A DNA stretch of 64,000 nucleotides, taken from the IMG/VR virus record IMGVR_UViG_3300022591_000004, positions 31,669-95,668 of that record; one strand, given 5' to 3'. The DNA comes from a virus. How positions within the stretch are numbered: position 1 is the stretch's first letter; every line of letters starts with the position of its first letter. Shown here in pieces: positions 58,630 to 64,000 of this stretch. The notes under the pieces were generated by a model. That model had not been told where the DNA came from. It worked only from the letters and a program-made list of their open reading frames with translations, and did no database searches. A program made the position numbers and the translations under genes.

Positions 58630-60944
58630 TAGAATCTCCTTCTCAGTTGAGCTATCTGACCAACAACGAGTGTTGCGACCAGAATCTTCTTTGCCTTCTT
58701 GCGTGTGACGGGGCTCATATCGTTTCCGATGTTCTCTACAGAGACCAAGGCGTGGTTAAGTGCCTGTACCCCTGGAACGGCCGCCAGAGCCCCTTTAACG
58801 GGTGTTTCCACCACGGGGACGGCAATATCGGGGGCATTGAAAGTTGTGCCTCCAGGTTGACCTATAAAGGTCGCTACAGTAGTTATAGCTTCTGGTGGAA
58901 TCGGGAGACCAGAGCCTGGAGGCGGCGGTGGAGGCGTTAATTTGCCGTCCTCGCCTACTACTTGTGGCTGAGACTTAGTACCAAAGAACTGAATACCGCC
59001 GTTCTCAACACCTGGCTTGTCCTCTTGCACGTGAGCCACAAGAACCTCAGCAGGAGGTACACTTGGGACAGTATCCGACAAGCTATTAGGATTATCAGGA
59101 ACGAGGGTTGAAGATGAAGATTCTGGGGTTGGTTCTACCACTGGTGGGGTCGGTTGTGGTGTCGGAGTTGTGGCGGGTGAAGGCTCGGGCGTTGGCTGTG
59201 GTGCTGGGGTTGGTTGTGGCGTCGGTGACGGTGCTGGCGTGGGTTCTGGTGAAGGCGGTGGCGTAGGTGCGATATCAGTTGGCGTCGGTGCTGGCTCAGG
59301 TGAAGCACTTGAAGAGGGTTCAGGTGTTGGAGCAGGGCTTGGTGCAGGAGTGGGTTCTGCGCTTGGAGCGGGAGCTGGAGTTGGCGTTGGAGGAGCTGCA
59401 ACTGGCTCAGGGCTTGGGGCGGGTTGTGGGACAGGGACAGGTTCCACAGGAACAGCGGGCTCTGGTGCTGGCTGAGGAGTCGGTTGAGGTGTGGGAGTCG
59501 GGTCAACTGTTGGACTGGCATCAATCACCGTCACAGAATCAGTTACCGTTGATGTATGAACAACAGGAACAGGTGGAGGAGTAATTGTCACAGAATTTGA
59601 ATCCTGGGACTGACCCTGAGACGTTGAAGTATCTACAGTCGGCTGCGGAGAAGGCGTTAATGAAGTTTCGGGAGTCGGAGTTGAATCGGGAGTCGGAACG
59701 ACAGGAGGCGGAGAGGGTACGATGGGTGAAGCTATCAGAACATCAACAGGGCTAGAAAACTCAGAGTACATTTGCGCACTGTCGTTATCTGAACGAATTT
59801 TAAAGGCATAAGTTTTATCCATTCCATCTTGCGCAATAACATCTGCCCCTAAAGTAATAGATGTTGTCGTAGACGCTACACCCCAACCAGCGTTTGATGG
59901 GTCTGACCAAAACACTGCATAGCGTTCTACAGGTACTCCGCCGTCTACAGGGGCGTCCCACGTTAAAGTGATACTTCCATCGCTATTAGTAACAGCAGAT
60001 AGGTTTTGGGGCGCATTTATCGTAGGCATAGGAATAGCGTTAAGGGCCGCTATATCAGCATCTAAAGTGGCTTGGTCACTTCCTAGTTGTGCTCTAGCTA
60101 GGTCTAAAGCGGCTTGTGCGTCAGTAACAGCCGTGTTTAGTGAGGCTTCGTTATCTTGTGCAGTTTGAATTGCGGGAAGTAGAGAGTCGTCTTTTTGATA
60201 GGTAATCGTAGATGTCTGACCAAACCACGAAGATGGAACAACATTGAGGTTAGTTCCCTGCGTAGCGTAATAGAGCGTAGAACACGCACCTCCGCCATTT
60301 TCGTAGTACCAAGCATCTAATGCGTAAGCTGTACCAGCGGTTAACTGGGTGTATTGGCTCCAAGAACCGTTACAGCCTTTATCACGCCAATCGTTAATAA
60401 TAAGCTGCCCGTTAAGAGTCATATAAAACCCATCGTCAGCAATATTCATAAACCTATACTGACCAGTGGTAGGAACTGTGATAGTTCCTTGATAATGAAC
60501 AACTACATGGTCGTTGTTACATCCAGCAACGCTTCCGCTACCCCAGTTGTTATTAATCTGTGAAAATATCGTAGAGCGACAAAAGGAGCTGTCTGCGGGC
60601 GTTCTGGTGGCATAGCTATTGTAAACCGTTACGGTCAAACCAGAGCCTGACGAGGTAACTACTGGCACTGAGCTGTTGTCGTACGCAGCTTGTGCGGTAG
60701 ACACTGCTGTTGCGCCATCTACGGCCGCTTGAGTAGCTGCAGCTAAGGCGTCAGTTAACGAGGTTACGTTTGCACTATCCGTGGCAACGGTTGCTTGGTC
60801 TTGGGCCACTAATGCGGTGGCAGCGCTAACAGCGGCATGGTACTCATCTAGAGTCATGCCTTTTGCAGGTTCAGCGATTAGTGCAGGAAAAAAAGCGGCG
60901 AATAGTACGACGGATAATGCTGCGAGTACACGCAGAGCTCTCAA
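58629..60944 (-). CDS. Secreted surface protein: PA14, FN3 and proline-rich domains
   Basis: A 771-residue protein with a signal peptide (LRVLAALSVVLFAAFFPALIAEPA). A helical segment follows. A PA14-like domain lies near residues 105-250 (GYRFMNIADDGFYMTLNGQLIINDW, then AYALDAWYYENGG). An FN3 domain follows near 310-400 (APQNLSAVTNSDGSITLTWDAP and RYAVFWSDP). A long Pro/Thr/Ser-rich region (about 410-620) then leads to a short C-terminal hydrophobic stretch (KILVATLVVGQIA) and a basic end (RRRF). This is the plan of a wall-spanning surface protein. It lies next to lysis genes. Confidence 0.7.
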   Translation of the reverse strand: MRALRVLAALSVVLFAAFFPALIAEPAKGMTLDEYHAAVSAATALVAQDQATVATDSANVTSLTDALAAATQAAVDGATAVSTAQAAYDNSSVPVVTSSGSGLTVTVYNSYATRTPADSSFCRSTIFSQINNNWGSGSVAGCNNDHVVVHYQGTITVPTTGQYRFMNIADDGFYMTLNGQLIINDWRDKGCNGSWSQYTQLTAGTAYALDAWYYENGGGACSTLYYATQGTNLNVVPSSWFGQTSTITYQKDDSLLPAIQTAQDNEASLNTAVTDAQAALDLARAQLGSDQATLDADIAALNAIPMPTINAPQNLSAVTNSDGSITLTWDAPVDGGVPVERYAVFWSDPSNAGWGVASTTTSITLGADVIAQDGMDKTYAFKIRSDNDSAQMYSEFSSPVDVLIASPIVPSPPPVVPTPDSTPTPETSLTPSPQPTVDTSTSQGQSQDSNSVTITPPPVPVVHTSTVTDSVTVIDASPTVDPTPTPQPTPQPAPEPAVPVEPVPVPQPAPSPEPVAAPPTPTPAPAPSAEPTPAPSPAPTPEPSSSASPEPAPTPTDIAPTPPPSPEPTPAPSPTPQPTPAPQPTPEPSPATTPTPQPTPPVVEPTPESSSSTLVPDNPNSLSDTVPSVPPAEVLVAHVQEDKPGVENGGIQFFGTKSQPQVVGEDGKLTPPPPPPGSGLPIPPEAITTVATFIGQPGGTTFNAPDIAVPVVETPVKGALAAVPGVQALNHALVSVENIGNDMSPVTRKKAKKILVATLVVGQIAQLRRRF

Positions 60945-60970
60945 TCAATCTCCCATTGACTAGAGCTTAA

Positions 60971-61165
60971 TTATACTAAGGCGAGTTCACCTTCTGGGTC
61001 GTGAATGCCTGTTGACTTTTCACGCAGGTTAACAATCATCTCTCGTCCGTGATGCCCGCAAAAGATTAGCTCACCTGTAGAAAATGTAACGACAATCTTT
61101 CCAGCAGCGCTGCAGTAGTCACATCGGTCTTGAAGCGTTAATTCGCGTTCAATAGTCTCTACCAT
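60971..61165 (-). CDS. Small zinc-binding protein
   Basis: A 64-residue protein with DRCDYCSAAGKIVVTF and LIFCGHHGREMIVNL: C-x2-C and C-x2-H pairs, a zinc knuckle. It overlaps the HAD-like gene by 1 nt. Function unknown. Confidence 0.6.
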   Translation of the reverse strand: MVETIERELTLQDRCDYCSAAGKIVVTFSTGELIFCGHHGREMIVNLREKSTGIHDPEGELALV

Positions 61166-61527
61166 TATGGCTTCTTTGCTTTAATACCGTGCGATTCAAA
61201 CATTTTACGATTTTCTTTTTTATCATCGTAAGCTTTTTTAACTTTAAATTGACGTGAAATCTTTGTGCTTAGTTCGTGTTCTTTTTCCTTGGGGTCGCTT
61301 TCTGTATCCCCTGTAGGACGAACATCAAGCTCAGCTTTTCCTAAGCCCTCTTTTTTTAACCATGCTTCAGTAGAGCCTTTTTTATTTGCCCCTTCAGCAC
61401 TAAGAACAATCAGATGCTCTTTATCTTCATCCTTACGAGCTTTTTTGACCATGTGTTTAATCGGCTTGCCGCTATCTTTTTTTAGCGTACCGTTAAAGTC
61501 AAAAATGACAGCTTTCTCTTTACTCAT
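61165..61527 (-). CDS. HAD-like phosphatase-type protein with DFNGT motif
   Basis: A 120-residue protein starting VIFDFNGTLKKD, a HAD motif I in which the second Asp of DxDGT is replaced by Asn. HLIVLSAEGANKKG gives motif II-like Ser, and KAYDDKKENRKMFESHGI is motif III/IV-like. The first Asp (nucleophile) is present but the acid/base Asp is missing. It may be a polynucleotide phosphatase or inactive. It overlaps the small gene upstream. Confidence 0.65.
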   Translation of the reverse strand: MSKEKAVIFDFNGTLKKDSGKPIKHMVKKARKDEDKEHLIVLSAEGANKKGSTEAWLKKEGLGKAELDVRPTGDTESDPKEKEHELSTKISRQFKVKKAYDDKKENRKMFESHGIKAKKP

Positions 61528-61672
61528 TGTTTTTTGCTCGGTTAGCCTTTATCTCGTCAATCTCTTTAAGGTATTGATTGGCAGCCTGGAGGTAGCCTGC
61601 AAATAGGGGGTGTGGCGCTTCTTCATTAGGCACACGAGCTGGGTCGTTTGCGCGGTCTTCTGGATTACTCAC
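61520..61672 (-). CDS. Small hypothetical protein
   Basis: A 50-residue gene with GTG 61672, GTGA overlap with the HNH gene upstream and an 8-nt overlap with the HAD gene. SNPEDRANDPARVPNEEAPHPLFAGYLQAANQYLKEIDE shares the NDPARV motif and HP-x-F with the protein at 62786-62959. Unknown family. Confidence 0.6.
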   Translation of the reverse strand: MSNPEDRANDPARVPNEEAPHPLFAGYLQAANQYLKEIDEIKANRAKNNE

Positions 61673-61965
61673 TTTGCCTTCTTTCCTGCTCGGCGCTTAT
61701 TTTCTTTAGCAACATTCTTAGAGTGGCTCATAGCCTGTAGGTTACTTTGTCCATCATGTCCTTTACGACCACCGTTATCTTTATGGTCTACATCGGTATC
61801 ACGAGAAAGCTTCTTGCCTGTCTTGCTTTCATAGTCTACGCGTGCCTTATTAGAAGACGTGGTATGCCACTTTCCGTCCTTACCTTTTGTCTTAAAGACA
61901 TAGATAGGGCGACCACCATTTTCTTTAGAGCCTTTATAAGGCCCAAACCTCTTTGTCTCAGCCAT
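61669..61965 (-). CDS. HNH endonuclease-like protein
   Basis: A 98-residue basic protein. DTDVDHKDNGGRKGHDGQSNLQAMSHSKNVAKEN near residues 57-90 follows the HNH pattern (D-H, N-L-Q-x-M, H-x-x-K). RFGPYKGSKENGGRPIYVF at the front is a zinc-free AP2-like or beta part. HNH proteins often act as homing or packaging nucleases. It is in the small-gene run before the lysis module. Confidence 0.7.
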   Translation of the reverse strand: MAETKRFGPYKGSKENGGRPIYVFKTKGKDGKWHTTSSNKARVDYESKTGKKLSRDTDVDHKDNGGRKGHDGQSNLQAMSHSKNVAKENKRRAGKKAK

Positions 61966-62123
61966 TATTTCTTCTTTTTTCTAGATACCGCTATATTATC
62001 GACAGCGTTTGGATAAGGACGACCAGCAGCCTTAGCGCGTGCCTTAGCCTCAGACACCTTCTCTGGTGACATCTTTGTTGACTTCTTCTTTGGGTTTGGG
62101 GTGTCCCATACTTGCTTGGCCAT
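61965..62123 (-). CDS. Small basic protein
   Basis: A 52-residue gene with TAATG overlaps on both sides. KQVWDTPNPKKKSTKMSPEKVSEAKARAKAAGRPYPN is a basic helical chain with AVDNIAVSRKKKK at the end. The A-R-A-K-A-A-G-R-P-Y-P-N motif is common in such small phage proteins. Function unknown. Confidence 0.65.
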   Translation of the reverse strand: MAKQVWDTPNPKKKSTKMSPEKVSEAKARAKAAGRPYPNAVDNIAVSRKKKK

Positions 62124-62380
62124 TAACAATCCCACTTTCTTAGAGCTAGTGCTTTACGGGTTGGCTTTCCGCCTGGACCAATCATAGGCCCTGGCATACC
62201 GCCCATGCGAGCACAGAACGACTTGCGGCGTGATGCAGCTTTAGGAGAGTGCTTAGCCTCTTTAGCAGATACTGGCGGCTTAAGGTGGTGACCTTCACGA
62301 GCAGCAGAAGCACGGCCCTTGGCGTTTAATCCGCCCTCTGGGTTCTTTCCTTCTTTACGTTGCCAAGCTGGAGATGCCAT
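62123..62380 (-). CDS. DUF6321-like small basic protein
   Basis: An 85-residue protein with AWQRKEGKNPEGGLNAKGRASA at the front, then HHLKPPVSAKEAKHSPKAASRRKSFCARMGGMPGPMIGPGGKPTRKALALRKW. This follows the DUF6321 pattern (E-G-K-N-P-x-G-G-L-N-x-K-G-R-x-S, then R-R-x-S-F-x-A-R-M), widespread in phages and bacteria, role unknown. It is recalled from memory. Confidence 0.75.
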   Translation of the reverse strand: MASPAWQRKEGKNPEGGLNAKGRASAAREGHHLKPPVSAKEAKHSPKAASRRKSFCARMGGMPGPMIGPGGKPTRKALALRKWDC

Positions 62381-62605
62381 TTACTTTCCCGTCGTACGGT
62401 GGTACTTCTTAACAGAAGCCACGCCTTGCTTTACAGTCTTGGCGCCAGCCTTTTTTGTTAAATCAATCTTGTCCCACTTAGGGTCATTTTTTCCTGCATG
62501 GTTGACAATAACGTCACCCTTTTTATCTTTGTAGACCTTGTGAACAGCTCCACTGCCTTTATGTGAACCTTTAACTACAACGGTAGCTGGCTTATCTTTT
62601 TTCAT
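62381..62605 (-). CDS. Small basic protein
   Basis: A 74-residue protein: ATVVVKGSHKGSGAVHKVYKDKKGDVIVNHAGKNDPKWDKIDLTKKAGAKTVKQGVASVKKYHRTTGK. It has alternating strands with Gly/Lys turns and is strongly basic. It overlaps neighbours. I recall similar short proteins in other phages but not their function. Confidence 0.65.
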   Translation of the reverse strand: MKKDKPATVVVKGSHKGSGAVHKVYKDKKGDVIVNHAGKNDPKWDKIDLTKKAGAKTVKQGVASVKKYHRTTGK

Positions 62606-62796
62606 CGGTTGTACGTCCTTAACTGCTTATTGAGAATGTCTTGTGCTTGTTCAGAAACTTCATAACGACCCTTTTGGTCTTTGACTGCTCCCATAGGACC
62701 GTAGCCCACAGAGCGAAATTCCATAACACGAGAGCGGTTAGAAGGAAATAAGCCTGAACGCATAGCCTTTGTTTTTCCTAAAGCTCTATCCAACAT
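62602..62796 (-). CDS. Small basic hypothetical protein
   Basis: A 64-residue protein with SGLFPSNRSRVMEFRSVGYGPMGAVKDQKGRYEVSEQAQDILNKQL, a short beta plus helix pattern. ATGA overlap with the next gene. No family known. Confidence 0.55.
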   Translation of the reverse strand: MLDRALGKTKAMRSGLFPSNRSRVMEFRSVGYGPMGAVKDQKGRYEVSEQAQDILNKQLRTYNR

Positions 62797-62959
62797 TATT
62801 CATCGCCTCATCTATTTGTCGCTTAAGTGGCACACGGAATGCTGGATGCTTATTGCCTGGATGAGACATGGGCTCATCAAGCGCTTCTTCCATAGCATTT
62901 TTGGCGCCAGATAGGTCTACTACCCGTGCAGGGTCATTGGACTTATCTTCAACGCTCAT
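62786..62959 (-). CDS. Small hypothetical protein
   Basis: A 57-residue gene. EDKSNDPARVVDLSGAKNAMEEALDEPMSHPGNKHPAFRVPLKRQIDEA carries an NDPARV-x-D motif and HP-x-F that are shared with the protein at 61520-61672, suggesting paralogous small genes. It ends 11 nt into the next gene. Confidence 0.6.
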   Translation of the reverse strand: MSVEDKSNDPARVVDLSGAKNAMEEALDEPMSHPGNKHPAFRVPLKRQIDEAMNNVG

Positions 62960-62979
62960 GTCTTTATTCTCCCGCGTTT

Positions 62980-63213
62980 TTACTCTTTATCGGGGTTAAA
63001 AGCGACTTGATACTCCAGAGTGGCGTTTTCTAGTAAGCCAACGAGGACATACCCCATTTTTCTATGTTTGAGGGCAAAGTGAGCTTTCCACTCCGATGGC
63101 TCAGTAAAGCGCAAAGCACAGCCATTATTAATATCTTGGTAGACGACAGTGGCAAAGAGGCCCAAATCGCCTGGCTCTTCTTGCTGTTCTAGTACCCAAT
63201 TAAGGAAGTGCAT
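62980..63213 (-). CDS. YozE-SAM-like small protein
   Basis: A 77-residue protein: FLNWVLEQQEEPGDLGLFATVVYQDINNG, then WKAHFALKHRKMGYVLVGLLENATLEYQ. The opening F-L-x-W and G-D-L-G fits the YozE SAM-like pattern of short helical proteins. Function unknown. Confidence 0.6.
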   Translation of the reverse strand: MHFLNWVLEQQEEPGDLGLFATVVYQDINNGCALRFTEPSEWKAHFALKHRKMGYVLVGLLENATLEYQVAFNPDKE

Positions 63214-63240
63214 TGGATAAAAGTACAGGCTGAAATAAAG

Positions 63241-63345
63241 CTAGTCTTGCTTTAAGTAGTTAACTTCTTCCCTCAAGTACATGACTTCATTCCAGAGCAT
63301 CTCCATGTTGTGCTCTAGGATTTCGATGCGCTCTTCGCTAGTCAC
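63241..63345 (-). CDS. Very small coiled-coil protein
   Basis: A 34-residue gene with GTG 63345, GTGA overlap with the upstream gene, and stop TAG at 63241. SEERIEILEHNMEMLWNEVMYLREEVNYLKQD has hydrophobic residues at heptad positions and is a coiled coil. It may form a dimeric adaptor. Confidence 0.6.
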   Translation of the reverse strand: MTSEERIEILEHNMEMLWNEVMYLREEVNYLKQD

Positions 63346-63572
63346 AGACCGTTAGCCTTCTTAAATACCTCAACAAAATTTTTGCGCTCTGCAATCTGAG
63401 CCTCGGCTTCTTCTACCTGCTCAGGAGTCAACTTATCCTTACTGGACTCAAAGAGGGACTTGGTAGCCTCTAAAGCGGCATCAAACATGGCGGCTTGCAC
63501 CATACGGCGCTCTTTAATGAACTCTGCTGTGGCAGCGGCTCTAGCGGCGCGCTTCTCGGATGTTTTACTCAT
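63342..63572 (-). CDS. Small helical protein
   Basis: A 76-residue protein: SEKRAARAAATAEFIKERRMVQAAMFDAALEATKSLFESSKDKLTPEQVEEAEAQIAERK, almost wholly helical with a basic front. Overlaps the coiled-coil gene (GTGA) and the gene upstream (ATGA). Confidence 0.6.
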   Translation of the reverse strand: MSKTSEKRAARAAATAEFIKERRMVQAAMFDAALEATKSLFESSKDKLTPEQVEEAEAQIAERKNFVEVFKKANGL

Positions 63573-63721
63573 AGCTCAATTCCAATCCAAAAGAAGAGAA
63601 AGTCAAGGCTTATTGCAAATCGGTCAATAGAGATACCTAGAGCGAATCGGCGCCAAGAACATCCCCAAGATAGGTAAAGGCGTTTTTCAGTAATATGAAT
63701 GCAAGTTTCTTTATGAACCAT
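63569..63721 (-). CDS. Small hydrophobic protein
   Basis: A 50-residue gene starting ATG 63721 with ATGA overlap to the next gene. HKETCIHITEKRLYLSWGCSWRRFALGISIDRFAISLDFLFFWIGIEL has a hydrophobic C-terminal half that may be membrane-associated. The RBS is weak, so the expression signal is unclear. Confidence 0.5.
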   Translation of the reverse strand: MVHKETCIHITEKRLYLSWGCSWRRFALGISIDRFAISLDFLFFWIGIEL

Positions 63722-63740
63722 GGGGAAAGAGTAGCACAGA

Positions 63741-63824
63741 TTAAAAAATCTCTAGGTCGTCCGTGTAATCCTCAGGGTTACGACAATGAGAGAACTCGTA
63801 TACATATCTGAATAGAGGGGGCAC
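63741..63824 (-). CDS. Possible tiny ORF beside tRNA-Asn
   Basis: A 27-residue frame with GTG 63824 next to the tRNA 3' end. The sequence PPLFRYVYEFSHCRNPEDYTDDLEIF looks protein-like, but there is no ribosome-binding site. It may be a remnant. Confidence 0.25.
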   Translation of the reverse strand: MPPLFRYVYEFSHCRNPEDYTDDLEIF

Positions 63825-63826
63825 GC

Positions 63827-63898
63827 TGGTCAACTTGGACTCGAACCAAGAACCTGCCGATTAACAGTCGGCTGCTCTGCCAATTGAGCTATAGACCA
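63827..63898 (-). tRNA. tRNA-Asn (anticodon GTT)
   Basis: A 72-nt cloverleaf with D arm GCTC/GAGC, anticodon stem GCCGA/TCGGC around CTGTTAA (anticodon GTT), and T arm CTTGG TTCGAGT CCAAG. The acceptor stem TGGTCTA/TTGACCA has one T-T mismatch. CCA is not encoded after the discriminator. Phage tRNAs can offset codon-usage differences with the host. Confidence 0.9.
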
Positions 63899-63902
63899 CG
63901 GA

Positions 63903-63948
63903 ACCCCAGCCGTGTGGTCTGCTTGCGCTTCAGGGACGGTTCTGGGGT
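63903..63948. repeat. Strong hairpin between the two tRNA genes
   Basis: ACCCCAG-CCGT pairs with ACGG-TT-CTGGGGT, 11 bp with a TT bulge, around a loop of 22 nt. It does not fold as a tRNA. It may be an RNA-processing site or a small structured RNA. Confidence 0.55.
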
Positions 63949-63972
63949 GTTCAGGATAAGTATATATCTTTG

Positions 63973-64000
63973 TGCACCAAGTAGGAGTCGAACCTACAAC
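63973..64000 (-). tRNA. tRNA, 3' part only (cut by the window edge)
   Basis: The T arm GTAGG TTCGACT CCTAC and the 3' acceptor strand TTGGTGC with discriminator A are visible; the anticodon is outside the window, so the amino acid cannot be read. Confidence 0.8.

Noticed and set aside
59170-59475. Gly/Val-rich plus-strand frame
   Set aside because: It is the antisense image of the Pro/Thr/Ser-rich region of the surface protein gene.
61990-62012. TGTCGATAATATAGCGG as a third late-promoter motif
   Set aside because: It is inside a gene, the first T run is not conserved, and the -10-like block does not match in spacing.
1-64000. Integrase, attachment sites, partition genes or restriction-modification genes
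   Set aside because: None was found in this window, so a temperate lifestyle cannot be supported.

Overview
The window is 64 kb of a tailed double-stranded DNA phage with a contractile tail (myovirus morphology). Sheath, tube, baseplate wedge J and W/gp25, gp27/gpD-like hub, gpV/gp5-like spike and LysM baseplate proteins are all recognisable. A WhiB-family iron-sulfur regulator and an Rpf/transglycosylase-type secreted enzyme point to an actinobacterial host. Base composition looks moderate to AT-leaning by eye (not computed), which would suit low-GC freshwater Actinobacteria better than Streptomyces or Mycobacterium; this is inference. No integrase, attachment site or CRISPR array was seen. 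There is no gene-free stretch longer than about 300 bases.

Nearly everything is on the minus strand, so the map reads from right to left. From 64 to 61 kb lie two tRNAs (one cut by the window edge), a strong hairpin between them, and a tightly overlapping run of very small basic proteins with an HNH-like and a HAD-like protein. From 61 to 57 kb is a lysis and surface module: a secreted PA14/FN3/proline-rich surface protein, two holin candidates and a CHAP plus peptidoglycan-binding endolysin. From 57 to 55 kb are small structural-type genes and a PASTA-containing protein. At 54.1-55.1 kb a two-gene plus-strand cassette (lytic transglycosylase-like and WhiB) carries its own promoter and a bidirectional terminator. 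From 54 to 45 kb come a holin-like protein, zinc-ribbon and KTSC proteins, terminase, portal, scaffold and major capsid protein. From 45 to 26 kb is the accessory fibre region: a neck/adaptor protein, four Thr/Gln-rich collagen-like fibre genes, a DUF1566 protein, an FN3 protein, two glycosyltransferases, a beta-propeller glycosidase-like protein, a TPR protein, and a plus-strand island encoding a methyltransferase-like protein and a PaaK/CapK-like adenylate-forming enzyme. From 26 to 10 kb are connector, terminator, sheath, tube, the tail assembly chaperone pair with an apparent +1 frameshift, tape measure and baseplate genes. From 10 to 0 kb is replication: a winged-helix initiator-like protein, DnaC-like loader, SWIM protein, DnaB-like helicase, CHC2/Toprim primase, dNMP kinase, SNF2 helicase, RHH and MerR-like regulators, an SSB-like protein, and the 3'-5' exonuclease part of a family A DNA polymerase that runs off the left edge.

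The most interesting parts are: (1) the fibre decoration region, where glycosyltransferases and an opposite-strand adenylate-forming/methyltransferase pair sit among threonine-rich, proline-poor collagen-like fibres; (2) a +1 frameshift at TTT-C just before the stop of the tail chaperone gene; (3) a matched 23-nt motif upstream of terminase and portal that may be a phage late promoter; (4) a hairpin that encloses the start of a glycosyltransferase gene; (5) a cell-wall-protein-like gene beside the lysis genes. About a dozen genes shorter than 60 codons were found by reading the sequence. Most are supported by ATGA, GTGA or TAATG overlaps with their neighbours.
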